The notes under the pieces: model-generated
The model's database searches: none
What the model was told of the DNA's origin: nothing
What the model saw: the letters and a program-made list of their open reading frames with translations, nothing else
Program-made: the position numbers and the translations under genes
NCBI RefSeq assembly: GCF_001012825.1
Contig: NZ_LCZJ02000028.1
Coordinates: 62,296 to 126,295 of the forward strand
DNA from: Paenibacillus etheri
Lineage (GTDB): Bacteria > Bacillota > Bacilli > Paenibacillales > Paenibacillaceae
Length of the DNA stretch: 64,000 bases
Direction: 5' to 3'
Shown here: positions 50,775 to 60,676 of the stretch, one piece after another
How positions within the stretch are numbered: position 1 is the first letter of the stretch
Layout: every line of letters begins with the position of its first letter

Positions 50775-51683
50775 TTATTTAAACACTACAGTCTTATTTT
50801 GATGGACGAGGATCCGGTCTTCGATATGCCATTTCACCGCACGAGCCAGAACAACCCGTTCAATGGTGCGTCCAATCCGCTTCAGCTCGATGACATCATC
50901 ACTGTGGCTTACCCGCTGTACATCCTGTTCAATAATCGGGCCACCATCAAGCTCTTCTGTAACATAGTGAGCAGTTGCTCCGATAATCTTCACCCCGCGT
51001 TGGTACGCTTGGGCATAAGGATTCCCGCCAATAAAGGCTGGCAGGAAAGAGTGATGAATATTAATAATTTGGTGGCGATAGTGCTCAATAAATGACGGTG
51101 AGATAATCTGCATATACCGAGCCAGAATTATAACATCAATATCGGCCCCGATGACCTCAAGCTGACGTTTTTCCGCCTCAGCCTTAGTATCTGCTGTAAC
51201 AGGAATATGGTGAAAAGGAATGCCGAAGGACTCGACATACGATTTCATATCTAAATGGTTGCTAACGACGAGAGCAATGTCGGCTTCTAGATCGCCAGCT
51301 TGCCACTGCCAGAGCAGCTCCACAAGACAATGATCTTCTTTAGAGACAAATATGGCTAATCTTTTCTTATGACGGACATTAAAGATTTTCCAGTTCATCT
51401 TGAAACGTTCAGCCACACCACCGAACAAAGAACGTATCTCTTCCAGACGATCTCCTAATTCGGGAAGATCAAACTCAACTCTCATGAAGAACATTCCGCC
51501 ATCTGGATCCATCGTGTACTGATCCGATTGCACAATATTCGCGCCATGCTGATACAGAAAATGTGATACTGCCGCCACGATTCCCGGTCCGTCAGGACAA
51601 GAAATGAGCATGCGCGCCCGGTTGGAATAAGACTCAACACCTGACGAATTGTTTCTTTTTACGTGTAATTCCATGATCCTCAT
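50775..51683 (-). CDS. purU: Formyltetrahydrofolate deformylase
   Basis: PurU hydrolyses 10-formyltetrahydrofolate to formate and tetrahydrofolate. The 302-residue sequence has an N-terminal ACT domain (ARMLISCPDGPGIVAAVSHF, QSDQYTMDPDGGMFFMRVEF) and a C-terminal formyltransferase-like domain with VIILARYMQIISPSF, NIHHSFLPAFIGGNPYAQAY, GATAHYVTEELDGGPIIEQD and VLARAVKWHI. The HHSFLP and TAHYV motifs and the DGG aspartate are complete. The ATG at 51683 and another three codons later are both possible starts. It is a single-gene unit. Confidence 0.95.
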   Translation of the reverse strand: MRIMELHVKRNNSSGVESYSNRARMLISCPDGPGIVAAVSHFLYQHGANIVQSDQYTMDPDGGMFFMRVEFDLPELGDRLEEIRSLFGGVAERFKMNWKIFNVRHKKRLAIFVSKEDHCLVELLWQWQAGDLEADIALVVSNHLDMKSYVESFGIPFHHIPVTADTKAEAEKRQLEVIGADIDVIILARYMQIISPSFIEHYRHQIINIHHSFLPAFIGGNPYAQAYQRGVKIIGATAHYVTEELDGGPIIEQDVQRVSHSDDVIELKRIGRTIERVVLARAVKWHIEDRILVHQNKTVVFK

Positions 51684-51739
51684 CCCATCCTCTCATCTAC
51701 ATGTGCAATCTGAAGTCTAACTTATGCGTGAACGAGCAC

Positions 51740-52849
51740 TTACTTGCCTGCTAACCATGCAATCAAGCGATGATTAATTGCTTCCTCGCTCAATTTCGGG
51801 AACAGCTCGGCAGCGATGACTTCATCATATAAACGCTCCAGCGGTTCACGTGGATCAGCTTTTTTAGCCTTGGCATCGTTCTTCAGCATCTCCCAGACAT
51901 TAAGCACAAATTGACGGGAATCGATCTCCTTATTTGCAAAAAACTCGCGCAGTTTCTCAACATCCTCTATAAACTCCGGTCCAAATCGTTCAGCTACGTT
52001 ACCACGGAGCAAAGCAATCTCTACCTCATACATCGGACGCTGTTTCTTCGCATCCTTACCAACCCATGGCGTCTCCAAAATGAAAGGCAGACCTGCCAGC
52101 TTTTCATGATGCACGATTTTGTTAATCGTATCAAAACCGATCCAACCCGAACCAATTGGAGTATGACGGTCTTTACCTGCTCCACATGGATTTTTGCTGT
52201 CATTGATATGGATAACACCAAGACGATTCAAGCCGATAATCTCATCAAACTTGTTAAGAACACCATCCAGGTCATTAACGATATCATAGCCAGCATCATG
52301 AATGTGACAAGTATCAAGACATACGGACAAACGCTCGTTATGTTCCACCTTATTAATGATCGAAGCAATCTCCTCGAAGCTGCGCCCGATCTCTGTTCCC
52401 TTACCAGCCATAGTTTCTAGAGCGATATGAACTTCCGTTTCATTGGTTCCCCCAAGAACCTCATTAAGTCCATCTGCAATCCGCTGGATACCGTATTCTG
52501 CATCCTTATCAGTGAATGCACCTGGATGTAATACGATATGCTTGACCTCAAGCGCATGCGTACGGCGGATTTCCTCTTGTAAAAAATCAACGGCCAACTG
52601 ATATGTGTTCTCTTTATAGGAAGCGAGATTAATAATGTAAGGTGCGTGAACGACAATCTCCTCCACACCGTTTTCTTTCATTACTTGCTTCCCTTCAACG
52701 GGATACATGGCATCAATCGGCTTGCGGCGCGTGTTCTGTGGCGCTCCTGTATATATCATAAATGAGCTGGAACCATACTCATTTGCTTCATTTGCTGCGG
52801 TCAAAAGACCCTTGTCCGAGCAAGACACGTGTGAACCTATTTTCAGCAT
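51740..52849 (-). CDS. nfo: Deoxyribonuclease IV (endonuclease IV) with C-terminal extension
   Basis: This AP endonuclease of base-excision repair has 369 residues. The metal motifs are present: [87 protein letters not shown] and FILETPWVG. Usual members end near residue 285-297, shortly after the last motif. Here about 75-80 more residues follow (from around [20 protein letters not shown]), with a charged helical part and [13 protein letters not shown]. Extended forms occur in Bacillales relatives, and the extension has no assigned role. Confidence 0.93.
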   Translation of the reverse strand: MLKIGSHVSCSDKGLLTAANEANEYGSSSFMIYTGAPQNTRRKPIDAMYPVEGKQVMKENGVEEIVVHAPYIINLASYKENTYQLAVDFLQEEIRRTHALEVKHIVLHPGAFTDKDAEYGIQRIADGLNEVLGGTNETEVHIALETMAGKGTEIGRSFEEIASIINKVEHNERLSVCLDTCHIHDAGYDIVNDLDGVLNKFDEIIGLNRLGVIHINDSKNPCGAGKDRHTPIGSGWIGFDTINKIVHHEKLAGLPFILETPWVGKDAKKQRPMYEVEIALLRGNVAERFGPEFIEDVEKLREFFANKEIDSRQFVLNVWEMLKNDAKAKKADPREPLERLYDEVIAAELFPKLSEEAINHRLIAWLAGK

Positions 52850-53021
52850 ACTTCTTCCCTCTTTCCTTCACGAATTATCCCCTATTCTACCGTGATCAGA
52901 AAAATAAATCTAGACAAGGTCAATATGCTGGGTTCTGCTTCGCAAAACTTTGGAAATAAGCTATACTTTAATATGAGATTAAATTATGTGAGAATACTCA
53001 TTGCCAAAAGGTGGTGTATGC

Positions 53022-53486
53022 ATGTCTATCCAATCAGGACTTGGTTTATTATCCGCAACACCGAGCAATTGGTTCATGAACTCTATCGCTTTCTGGACAT
53101 TTATGCTGCTGGGTTCCATGTGTATCGGCGGTTTTTTTATGTTTCGGAAATTCCTAAAGGTATTGCCGAAAGCTGATGGAAAATCAAAGCTGGACTGGCA
53201 AAATTACTGGGTAGAACGCAGCCGTTCACTCTGGAGTGATGAATCAAAAGCTTTCTTAGACCAGCTTGTTCAGCCTGTGCCTAGCCCTTTTCGCGATATC
53301 GCCAAACATTCCATTGCTGCCGAGATCGGTAAGATCGCTGTGGAAAGCAATGCGAAAGAGGTTACTCGTGATCACTGCATTAAAGGTTACATAGTCGCCA
53401 CACCACGGCGTGACAATCGTTTCCTCGTCAATTTTCTTGAAAAGAATAAAATCGACTACTCTGCTTACCAGCATTTGTTCAAGTGA
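53022..53486 (+). CDS. DUF2621 (YneK-like) membrane protein
   Basis: The protein has 154 residues. One N-terminal membrane helix (NSIAFWTFMLLGSMCIGGFF) is followed by a soluble domain with LDWQNYWVERSRSLWSDESK, PFRDIAKHSIAAEIGKIAVE and DHCIKGYIVATPRRDNRFLV. It matches the DUF2621 family of Bacillales in length and conserved tryptophans. The function of that family is unknown. ATG at 53022 has AAGGTGG seven bases upstream. It lies 40 bases before the epimerase gene on the same strand, so they may form an operon. Confidence 0.85.
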   Translation: MSIQSGLGLLSATPSNWFMNSIAFWTFMLLGSMCIGGFFMFRKFLKVLPKADGKSKLDWQNYWVERSRSLWSDESKAFLDQLVQPVPSPFRDIAKHSIAAEIGKIAVESNAKEVTRDHCIKGYIVATPRRDNRFLVNFLEKNKIDYSAYQHLFK

Positions 53487-53526
53487 TTGATAATCTGATG
53501 TTGCGTTCAGAACGGAGGCCAACCTT

Positions 53527-54432
53527 ATGAAATATGTAATATGTGGCGGCACCGGTTTCATTGGCAGTGAACTAACAAAATACTGGCTACAGGCAGGAAA
53601 TGAAATTGCAATCGTCGGTCGCAATCTACCTAAAGATGCGCCATATCATCCTAAGCTGAGTTACCACACATGGGATAGCCTACACGCTGATTCAACACCC
53701 GTGGAAAATGCGGATGCTTTGGTCAATCTTGCTGGAGCTTCTCTCAGCCAACGTTGGAGTCAGAGCGGCAAAAAAGCAATTATGCAATCCCGTCTTTGGG
53801 CCGTTTCCGCAGCAGCTAAGTTACTCGCCCGTTTAAAACATAAACCTTCTGTAGTCATTCAAGCGTCCGCTGTGGCTATTTACGGAACCTCTTTGCAAGC
53901 TACCTTTTATGAGTCATCACCAGCCCATGTCATGGATTTCCCTTCTGACGTGGTTAAGACATGGGAAGAAGCTTCAGATGAAGCATACAAGAATATCCGT
54001 ATGATCAAGTTGCGTACTGGGGTTGTGCTCGGTAACCGAAACGGAGCATTCCCCAAGATGAAGCTACCTTACTTACTAGGCTTTGGTGGTAACATCGGAA
54101 CGGGAAACCAGTGGGTTTCCTGGATTCACCTGACCGATATTGTTCGTCTAATCGATTTTTGTATTCAAAATCCCACCATCTCCGGACCTGTAAATGCGAC
54201 TGCTCCACATCCGGTTACGAACGAAGAGTTCGGTAGAACGATTGGCAAAGTTTACAACCGGCCGCATTGGTTTCCTCTACCAGCTATCCTGTTAAAAACA
54301 GCAGTAGGTGAACTGTCTGAGATCTTGCTTAAAGGACAACGCGTTCTTCCAACGGCGGCGTTAGAACAGGGCTTTAACTTTACCTTCCCCACACTTCAAA
54401 GCGCTTTAGAAGATTTAAAAAGGCAAAAATAG
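53527..54432 (+). CDS. TIGR01777-family NAD(P)-dependent epimerase/dehydratase-like protein
   Basis: This 301-residue SDR-fold protein starts with the nucleotide motif KYVICGGTGFIGSELTKYWL. It continues with ADALVNLAGASLSQRWSQ, the family's ASAVAIYGTS near residue 120, MIKLRTGVVLGNRNGAFPKM, and QWVSWIHLTDIVRLIDFCIQ. The C-terminal DUF1731-like part contains RVLPTAALEQGFNFTFPTLQ. The family (YfcH/YfhF) is widespread, and its substrate is not known. GGAGG lies ten bases before the ATG. Confidence 0.9.
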   Translation: MKYVICGGTGFIGSELTKYWLQAGNEIAIVGRNLPKDAPYHPKLSYHTWDSLHADSTPVENADALVNLAGASLSQRWSQSGKKAIMQSRLWAVSAAAKLLARLKHKPSVVIQASAVAIYGTSLQATFYESSPAHVMDFPSDVVKTWEEASDEAYKNIRMIKLRTGVVLGNRNGAFPKMKLPYLLGFGGNIGTGNQWVSWIHLTDIVRLIDFCIQNPTISGPVNATAPHPVTNEEFGRTIGKVYNRPHWFPLPAILLKTAVGELSEILLKGQRVLPTAALEQGFNFTFPTLQSALEDLKRQK

Positions 54433-54460
54433 CAGAATCAATATTCTTTGCTCGTGCTCT

Positions 54461-56116
54461 TCATCCCATGTGGAATGTGTAACTTCCTTTAACAATCTTA
54501 AATACGGTCCCCTCTGACAGCGGGTACTCTTTGTAAGGGATCATGGCTTCCCCTTGAAAAAGCGTTCCGTTTCTGGAGTCGAGATCCTTTAGTACGTATC
54601 CGCTTGGGCTTCTAGATATCTCCGCATGTACTCTTGAAGCTCCTTCCGATCTTTCTACATACTGGGCTACTTCTGCCGATCGGCCAATAATAAAGCTAGT
54701 TCGGTTTAAAGCTATGGTTTCCGACTCTGCCTCTCCCTCATCGCTTCTTTTGAGATAAGGAACATTTTGAGCTAGCTTCTCATTGCGTTTGTCTTGCTCA
54801 GGTGTTACCTCCCGTGATAATAAAGCGGTTGGGGCTATTGGACCTGGTGGTATTACAGAACGATCCTCCTCTGTCCTTGATTCAGATCGTACAGACGGAA
54901 TGTTAGATAAAGGGTCGGATGGATGCTGATCTACCTTTGGAAACGTTGCTGCAGGACGCGCAGTGTTCACAGGATTCCTACCGAAATTCCACTCCAATTC
55001 TCTTCGACTCGGACTCCAATTTGTATCTTCAGAATCCTCACTCGTATGTTCCTTTTCTTCGTCACTTCCAAACCTTATTCTTTCGCTCCATACCATCCAG
55101 ATTAAGGTAGCCAAGGCAATCGTTGCGATCCCACAAACGGCTAGCCATAACGGTTTTGGATTATTCAGATATAGGAATTTCCATAATAATGCATCAAACA
55201 ATAAGCACCCTAGAATAACATAGGTTCTTGAACTTGAGGGTTGTGAATTCGTCAACTTATTATCGTCTGTAGACCGAAGCAACCGCTCCTCTTCTTTCGT
55301 CCTAAGATTTGGACTGGAATAGCTGCTTAACCACGGAGCTGAGTTCTGTTGCGTATACAGACCCTTTTCCTCGTTCCGCTCACCTATTTTTTTCTGGGGA
55401 GCAGTCACCTCATTCACAAATAGTTCCCTTACTCTCTCTTGCATTCGTCTTTCAGGTTCTTCTACACGTGCTTCTGCCATCTTAGGTGATGTGGATGCCA
55501 TTTCTTCGTTACTACTGAATTGTCCTCTACTAGAGTCACCCTCTGTCAACAGCTCTGAGAGAAGACTCTTTAAGCCCGCTGGTGTAAATTCCTCTTCCCC
55601 ACAGTATTGCAATACTCTTTGAACACCACTGCCAGTAAGCTCTGTGATAGACGCCATTAGCACCATGATTAGGGACTTGAGGGAATCTCCCAGCCTAGAA
55701 GCAAGCTCATTCCCCTGAACAGGGATATAGGTGAGATATACCTTACCACTCTGCAACGAGCCTTCAATAAAAATATAATCTTCATGCAAAGCATATTGAT
55801 CCGCCCGAAGCATGTATAACCTGCCATCTTCCATCCCTTGTGCAATTTGAAAAAGCAAGCCAAAAAATGAGGTCATGCTCAGCTTCTCACTTTTGAGCAA
55901 ATGACTGAGCATTTTTTTACGCAGAACAGCATATTCCATGGTAACCTTTAAATCGATTTCCCTAAGTAACAACCTTAAATGATGAGGAATTTCGGTGTTC
56001 ATCAGCATACGAGCTTGAACCATATTAAGCTTACCCACCGGCATCCCTTCTGGTTCGCCAAGCATCATATATATACCGTCCTGCTGCATAAAGTCACGGG
56101 TTAATCCGTACAACAA
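54461..56116 (-). CDS. FHA-domain membrane protein of the canonical Tad locus (DUF6382-FHA)
   Basis: The protein has 551 residues. An N-terminal domain (about 1-190, DUF6382-like) is joined by a long charged, low-complexity linker to two membrane helices (near 300-345, with TYVILGCLLFDALLWKFLYL and LAVCGIATIALATLIWMVWS). Another linker follows, then a C-terminal FHA domain (about 470-550) with SFIIGRSAEVAQYV, GASRVHAEISRSPSGYVLKD and DSRNGTLFQGE, which hold the phosphothreonine-binding Arg, Ser and Asn. It is the last gene of the Tad cluster, and signalling through threonine kinases is plausible. TTG start with AGGAGG nine bases upstream. Confidence 0.85.
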   Translation of the reverse strand: MLYGLTRDFMQQDGIYMMLGEPEGMPVGKLNMVQARMLMNTEIPHHLRLLLREIDLKVTMEYAVLRKKMLSHLLKSEKLSMTSFFGLLFQIAQGMEDGRLYMLRADQYALHEDYIFIEGSLQSGKVYLTYIPVQGNELASRLGDSLKSLIMVLMASITELTGSGVQRVLQYCGEEEFTPAGLKSLLSELLTEGDSSRGQFSSNEEMASTSPKMAEARVEEPERRMQERVRELFVNEVTAPQKKIGERNEEKGLYTQQNSAPWLSSYSSPNLRTKEEERLLRSTDDNKLTNSQPSSSRTYVILGCLLFDALLWKFLYLNNPKPLWLAVCGIATIALATLIWMVWSERIRFGSDEEKEHTSEDSEDTNWSPSRRELEWNFGRNPVNTARPAATFPKVDQHPSDPLSNIPSVRSESRTEEDRSVIPPGPIAPTALLSREVTPEQDKRNEKLAQNVPYLKRSDEGEAESETIALNRTSFIIGRSAEVAQYVERSEGASRVHAEISRSPSGYVLKDLDSRNGTLFQGEAMIPYKEYPLSEGTVFKIVKGSYTFHMG

Positions 56117-56134
56117 GCATCACCACCTCCTAGT

Positions 56135-56644
56135 TCAAAAATAAAGATAAGCGAATATGGTACCAGGGACTACAGCCAACATGAAAGGAAATCTCAACAG
56201 CTCACTATCTTTATTTCTTACTAGGAATGAACTCTTCAATAATATAAATCCAGAAATCGTGTTAATGATCTTACGCGTACGCCTGCCTGTCTCCCGTCTC
56301 TTTATAACAATTAGCCAACCTATTAAAGCTCCGAACAGAACGGAGTACATCACGACCTGCAATGTAAACAGTATTCCTGTCCACGCCCCGATACCGGCAA
56401 AAAGCTTAACATCCCCCGCGCCAACCGCCCCTATCAAATACATGATCAGAAGCACTGCAAACCCTGCAACAGCACCCACACCAGCCTTCAGCAGTCCATC
56501 CCAGCCGTTCATCAGCGCTTGAGCAAGCAGACCGGTAAGCAAGCCTGACACAGTGATCCAGTTTGGTATTCTCATCGACTTTAGATCCGTAATAAATGCA
56601 GCTGCCAGAAACGGCAGACATCCCCAGAATGCCCACTCCGCCAT
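56135..56644 (-). CDS. tadV: Type IV prepilin peptidase, TadV/CpaA-like (A24 family)
   Basis: This 169-residue membrane aspartyl protease has the two catalytic aspartates, in FITDLKSMRIPNWI (Asp20) and in the GxGD motif GAVGAGDVKLFAGIGAW. It has about six membrane helices. Family members cut prepilins at a Gly site. It is the only peptidase in this window, so it must process the Flp pilin encoded upstream. Whether it also serves the divergent Tad-like locus at 37-50 kb is doubtful because the pilins there lack a cleavage motif. AAAGGAG precedes the ATG. Confidence 0.93.
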   Translation of the reverse strand: MAEWAFWGCLPFLAAAFITDLKSMRIPNWITVSGLLTGLLAQALMNGWDGLLKAGVGAVAGFAVLLIMYLIGAVGAGDVKLFAGIGAWTGILFTLQVVMYSVLFGALIGWLIVIKRRETGRRTRKIINTISGFILLKSSFLVRNKDSELLRFPFMLAVVPGTIFAYLYF

Positions 56645-56668
56645 GGATTACACTCCTTTCCTTTTCAC

Positions 56669-57661
56669 TCATTTCACTACTGTGAACATAACCTCAATAG
56701 ATCTACCGTCATCGAGCTGAATAACAAATGGCCATGAACCCGGTGTGGTATTCACACCAATTTTCCACTCCCACTCAATATATCCGTCCGCATCCGCTTG
56801 TTTCCAGCCTAAATATTTAGCAGTGCTTCCCCCGCTTTTATAAAAAACGGATAAGCTAGCGGAAGCATTCGGCGGAATCTTGGCACGAACTTTACCTTGC
56901 TTATTGGCTACAGCTGGATTTGGTTTTTCCAAAACTGTAATGAACTCCTCTGGGTTACCAGTGCCGTCATTGCCCTTATTTGTACCCTCTCCTGTATCCC
57001 CGATCCAAAGACGTTCAACAGCACTCGCCTCAAGTACAATGCGTTGGTTTAGAAAGGGAACCTTCATCGGCAGCTCATAGCTAACAACCAATCCAAAGTA
57101 AGGTCGGGTATCCTTCTTTAACTCAGGCACGATAATGTTGGATACATGAATTCGATCATAATCCAACAAGTCTGACGACAGATACGGCTTCAATAAGGGT
57201 TTAATCGCTAGATCCAGTGCACTCTCAGAGGTCTCAGCCTGTAGCTTCTGCAGAGGTCCCTCCCCCTTTTCTAAAGCCGACATGACCCACTCATTCAGCG
57301 GCTTAGGTAATGACATTGCATAACTACTGCCCCAATCTGTAAGTGACAAGCGAGGAATCGTCCAATTCGATTTAGCTTGATTGCCAGCGGATAGATCCCT
57401 ACCACCCTTCACTGGATCAGCATCAGTTTCACTTGTTGCTCCCCATTTCTGCACCGCCAAAGCTGCCGGGTACATATGCGTTGAAATAGATTTCACAGTA
57501 TCGGATGCTGTGCTTTGCAAGGCTGTCGAATACAAGGTCATCTGTACAATAGAAATTAGGAACAGAACAAACAGTAGGAAGATCGGAAGAACCATCGCCG
57601 CTTCTACTACCATGCTGCCTTCTTCCTTCGTCTTTCCCCTAATCCGGTACCCGTCCCCCAT
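56669..57661 (-). CDS. TadE-like pilus protein with C-terminal extracytoplasmic domain
   Basis: The protein has 330 residues. Near the N-terminus GSMVVEAAMVLPIFLLFVLF has the prepilin-like Gly and Glu pattern of TadE/TadF minor pilins. The remainder is extracytoplasmic: SYAMSLPKPLNEWVMSALEK, YDRIHVSNIIVPELKKDTRP, and a C-terminal beta-sandwich with KPNPAVANKQGKVRAKIPPN and WEWKIGVNTTPGSWPFVIQL, which reads like a bacterial Ig or carbohydrate-binding module. It probably sits at the pilus or secretion site. The ATG at 57661 follows AGGAGG at 11 bases. Confidence 0.85.
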   Translation of the reverse strand: MGDGYRIRGKTKEEGSMVVEAAMVLPIFLLFVLFLISIVQMTLYSTALQSTASDTVKSISTHMYPAALAVQKWGATSETDADPVKGGRDLSAGNQAKSNWTIPRLSLTDWGSSYAMSLPKPLNEWVMSALEKGEGPLQKLQAETSESALDLAIKPLLKPYLSSDLLDYDRIHVSNIIVPELKKDTRPYFGLVVSYELPMKVPFLNQRIVLEASAVERLWIGDTGEGTNKGNDGTGNPEEFITVLEKPNPAVANKQGKVRAKIPPNASASLSVFYKSGGSTAKYLGWKQADADGYIEWEWKIGVNTTPGSWPFVIQLDDGRSIEVMFTVVK

Positions 57662-57679
57662 ATCCTTACCAACCTCCTG

Positions 57680-59941
57680 CTAGTATGAAAAATCAGCCTG
57701 CACTGCTCTCATATATGTACTGCCTTGCACTTCTCCAGAATACCCAGCGCTATAATCCAATAGCTTCACAACACCCGGCAGAAACCATAGCCGCATTCCG
57801 AGCTTAATATCCGACGAGACATACGTACTTCTTTCATCTGGATTTATTCCTGTGTTCAATCGAATGAGAGCCAGCATCCGAGATAACTGAACATTCCCGC
57901 CTCCATGCATCATCATGAACAGACGCAAATGATCGCGATAGGTCAGCTGGGCTGGTAAGTATTTAGACAGTGGTATGGAATCTTTCTCACAGAGTAACAA
58001 CATGTCCTGAATAGCTTGCTGGATGCCATACAACAATGCCGCGGCCAGAACAGCCAATGGATTTCCTAAGCTTGCCTTCTCAATAAAGCCTTCCATCGTT
58101 CGAATAGACAGCCGCATGGCAAATATTTCAGCATACGCTGCGGCTACATTTCCTGCGGGATTATGGAATCCATAAAGAATGTATTCCAGCTCCTGCGCTT
58201 GAGGATTAAGCTGGTCCGTTAGTTCGGTTGTGTTCTCACCAGAACCTGGTGCTAAGGTAGCTAACTTCGAAACATCAAAATGCTGAAAATAGAGAGCAGA
58301 ATACTCCGTTTGAAAAAGTCTATCTCTAGCTCCTGCCATAATGCCGCTCATCGCTGTATAGATTCCATCCATATTCTCCATCGCTGAGTTCCCAGCTGCA
58401 TACGGGTTAGAGCTTACTTCAGAATTAACAAGTGAATCTGATACTAATTCCTTATTAAAAGCAATATTCTCCTCGTAATATTGACGAAGTGTTTGATAGC
58501 TTTTCAGAGAATCTGTCACTCCGTTACCCATCATTCGAATCTTATCAAGCAATGCTTTCGCTTCACCCAGCTTCGATTTTGCTTCTCTCTCCAATTGCTT
58601 ACGCTCTTTATCTGAGCTGCGGTGCTGTTCGATTACTGCCAAATCACTAGCGATAACACTTCCCTTCTTACCGTAATTCTGTAGATAGTTATTCACTACG
58701 CGTGAAGCTTCAAGAACAGAAGAGATCATTTGATAGGAGTCACCATATTCACTCAAAGCTTCATACAGCACACCCGACATTCCTGCTACGATCGGTTCAA
58801 TGGCCTCGTAAGCACTTTGCTGCATAGATATACTATTCTCCATCTGACTTAGATCAGTTGAGGAGAGAATCAGTGCATCTTCCTGCTCACGCAGCTTTTT
58901 AAGCGGGTCTGAGCTTATCTCTCCTGAGCTCGCCGGAATATCCCAGTCATTAGCAGGATCATTTGATAGATCCACCCCCTCCATTCGTGACTGTTCCAAT
59001 ACTTTTCTCATCTCGTCATTCAATTGCGCTGCCTTCTTTAACGCTTCTTTCGCTCCCTCCAATGATCTTTCATGATCTTCACGAAAAGCTGTTAATAAGG
59101 CAGGAAGCCGCGATAACATCTCAGTAGTTCGACTCCGGTAGAGAGACAATTGATAAGTGTACTTTGCAGGCTTTTTACTATCACGATAAAGATCATCGTA
59201 GTACTTCCCAAGGTAGTCGCTATACTGTGCTGAAATATCCGCGGCCGATTGTATACTTCCGAGTGAACTGGCAGAAATGGATTCTGCAGGCGGATTCATA
59301 ATCCATTGAAGTAACCTCCTTCCACTCTCCGCAGCCTGGCTTCTCTGCTCTAACATAAGATCCAAAGCCTCTTCCCGCTCGTCATATAACGGCTGTAGCT
59401 TACTGAGTAGTTCAGTAGCCCGTGAGGCCTCTGCCATTACTCCTGACATCGGCTTGAATTTACCTGCCAATTCCAAAGCAAAATCCACCGGAGCCTTATA
59501 CTTCATTTCCTCCAGTATCTGTCTACTAACAACATCATAGCTACCCAGCGGCCTGCTCCATTTCAAAGATGACGATTCCAATGCGAAAGGTACAAGATTG
59601 AACGCATCACTCCGACCACTTTTATGCATATTATCATTGAGTACCCGAGACAGCAGCATATCCCCGTCACTCTCTCCAAAGGCGAATAAACCATACTTTT
59701 CTCGTAGCTCAACATCGTAGGATGACATTACAGAGCGAACGCTAGCCCTTGCTAGACGTTCCTCCTGAACATTGAAGGCCGCAATCCGCGCATAGTCAAT
59801 CAGCACAGCGGTAAATAAAAAGACGAAGGCCAGAACCATGATTAAAAAAATTGAGACCGAACCTTCCGTTTTGCCCTTACTCTGCCTCTGTTTCTTTCGA
59901 CTCTTACCGCTAACTAGGCAACTGGTAAAGATGCTCCTCAT
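57680..59941 (-). CDS. TadG-like pilus assembly protein (DUF5702)
   Basis: The 753-residue protein has one N-terminal membrane helix after EGSVSIFLIMVLAFVFLFTA, then a long extracytoplasmic region. LARASVRSVMSSYDVELREK and YGLFAFGE are hallmarks of DUF5702 proteins in Firmicute Tad loci. From about residue 190 to 500 the sequence is helical, charged and probably coiled coil (for example KLREQEDALILSSTDLSQME). The TadE-type Glu is replaced by Phe, so processing as a pilin is unlikely. ATG at 59941 has GGAGG five bases before it; the longer frame lacks support. Confidence 0.88.
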   Translation of the reverse strand: MRSIFTSCLVSGKSRKKQRQSKGKTEGSVSIFLIMVLAFVFLFTAVLIDYARIAAFNVQEERLARASVRSVMSSYDVELREKYGLFAFGESDGDMLLSRVLNDNMHKSGRSDAFNLVPFALESSSLKWSRPLGSYDVVSRQILEEMKYKAPVDFALELAGKFKPMSGVMAEASRATELLSKLQPLYDEREEALDLMLEQRSQAAESGRRLLQWIMNPPAESISASSLGSIQSAADISAQYSDYLGKYYDDLYRDSKKPAKYTYQLSLYRSRTTEMLSRLPALLTAFREDHERSLEGAKEALKKAAQLNDEMRKVLEQSRMEGVDLSNDPANDWDIPASSGEISSDPLKKLREQEDALILSSTDLSQMENSISMQQSAYEAIEPIVAGMSGVLYEALSEYGDSYQMISSVLEASRVVNNYLQNYGKKGSVIASDLAVIEQHRSSDKERKQLEREAKSKLGEAKALLDKIRMMGNGVTDSLKSYQTLRQYYEENIAFNKELVSDSLVNSEVSSNPYAAGNSAMENMDGIYTAMSGIMAGARDRLFQTEYSALYFQHFDVSKLATLAPGSGENTTELTDQLNPQAQELEYILYGFHNPAGNVAAAYAEIFAMRLSIRTMEGFIEKASLGNPLAVLAAALLYGIQQAIQDMLLLCEKDSIPLSKYLPAQLTYRDHLRLFMMMHGGGNVQLSRMLALIRLNTGINPDERSTYVSSDIKLGMRLWFLPGVVKLLDYSAGYSGEVQGSTYMRAVQADFSY

Positions 59942-60001
59942 CAAAACCTCCCTCCTTATCCCTACCTTCAATAGATACAAGATTCACTAGCAAGGAAATA
60001 G

Positions 60002-60676
60002 TCACTTATCCTGAAGCTTGGTCATCATTGCGGATGCATCCTTCTTCTCCATGTGGACTCCAGACCCACTAGTACCCTCTGAGCCTCCCTTGAACTTAGC
60101 CCCGAAGTAACGCATCAAGTCGACCGTACGAATAAACTCAACAGGCTCAGCGATGATAGATTGAGTTTTTACAGTTGGCTTTGCCTCATCAGACAAAACT
60201 TCATCTAGTACAGGTAAGTCCAGTAGACGATTCAACTCAACGCTTACTTTTCGTCCGGTAAGCGTGTATGCGTAGTTCATATTTCCCGGCATATTATTCG
60301 GAATCATAGAGGACGAATGTCTGAGTTTAAGCACTGGTAGATCACTATCACCTGACACTTCACCAGGTAGCTCTATTGTCGTGCCATCACTTCCAGCTTC
60401 TCCGCCGAATAAAGAGGCTAGCAGAGCATCGTCTCCAATTCTCCAATAAAGGGAGTCATACTCACCAGCAGCATAGGAGCCAGAAACCTCTTTATGGCTG
60501 TTGTCCCAATTGTAAGCCGCACGCTCAGTAGCCCCTGAGGCCACTTGCAGGAGCATGGACTTCTGGTAGCTATACAAACAGAAGAACAGAAGAAGCATTG
60601 TAATACACATGACCAGTGGTAGTAGAATTGAAGCTTCAATAGTAAAGCTACCTCGATCGTCCTTAAGCTTATTCAC
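60002..60676 (-). CDS. TadE-like minor pilin
   Basis: The protein has 224 residues. DRGSFTIEASILLPLVMCIT is a classic prepilin-type N-terminus with Gly and Glu, followed by a hydrophobic helix. The extracytoplasmic domain contains YNWDNSHKEVSGSYAAGEYD, RKVSVELNRLLDLPVLDEVL and SIIAEPVEFIRTVDLMRYFG, a tail motif seen in TadE family proteins. GTG at 60676 overlaps the Flp stop as GTGA, and AGGA lies nine bases upstream. It lies between the Flp pilin and the DUF5702 gene. Confidence 0.88.
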   Translation of the reverse strand: MNKLKDDRGSFTIEASILLPLVMCITMLLLFFCLYSYQKSMLLQVASGATERAAYNWDNSHKEVSGSYAAGEYDSLYWRIGDDALLASLFGGEAGSDGTTIELPGEVSGDSDLPVLKLRHSSSMIPNNMPGNMNYAYTLTGRKVSVELNRLLDLPVLDEVLSDEAKPTVKTQSIIAEPVEFIRTVDLMRYFGAKFKGGSEGTSGSGVHMEKKDASAMMTKLQDK

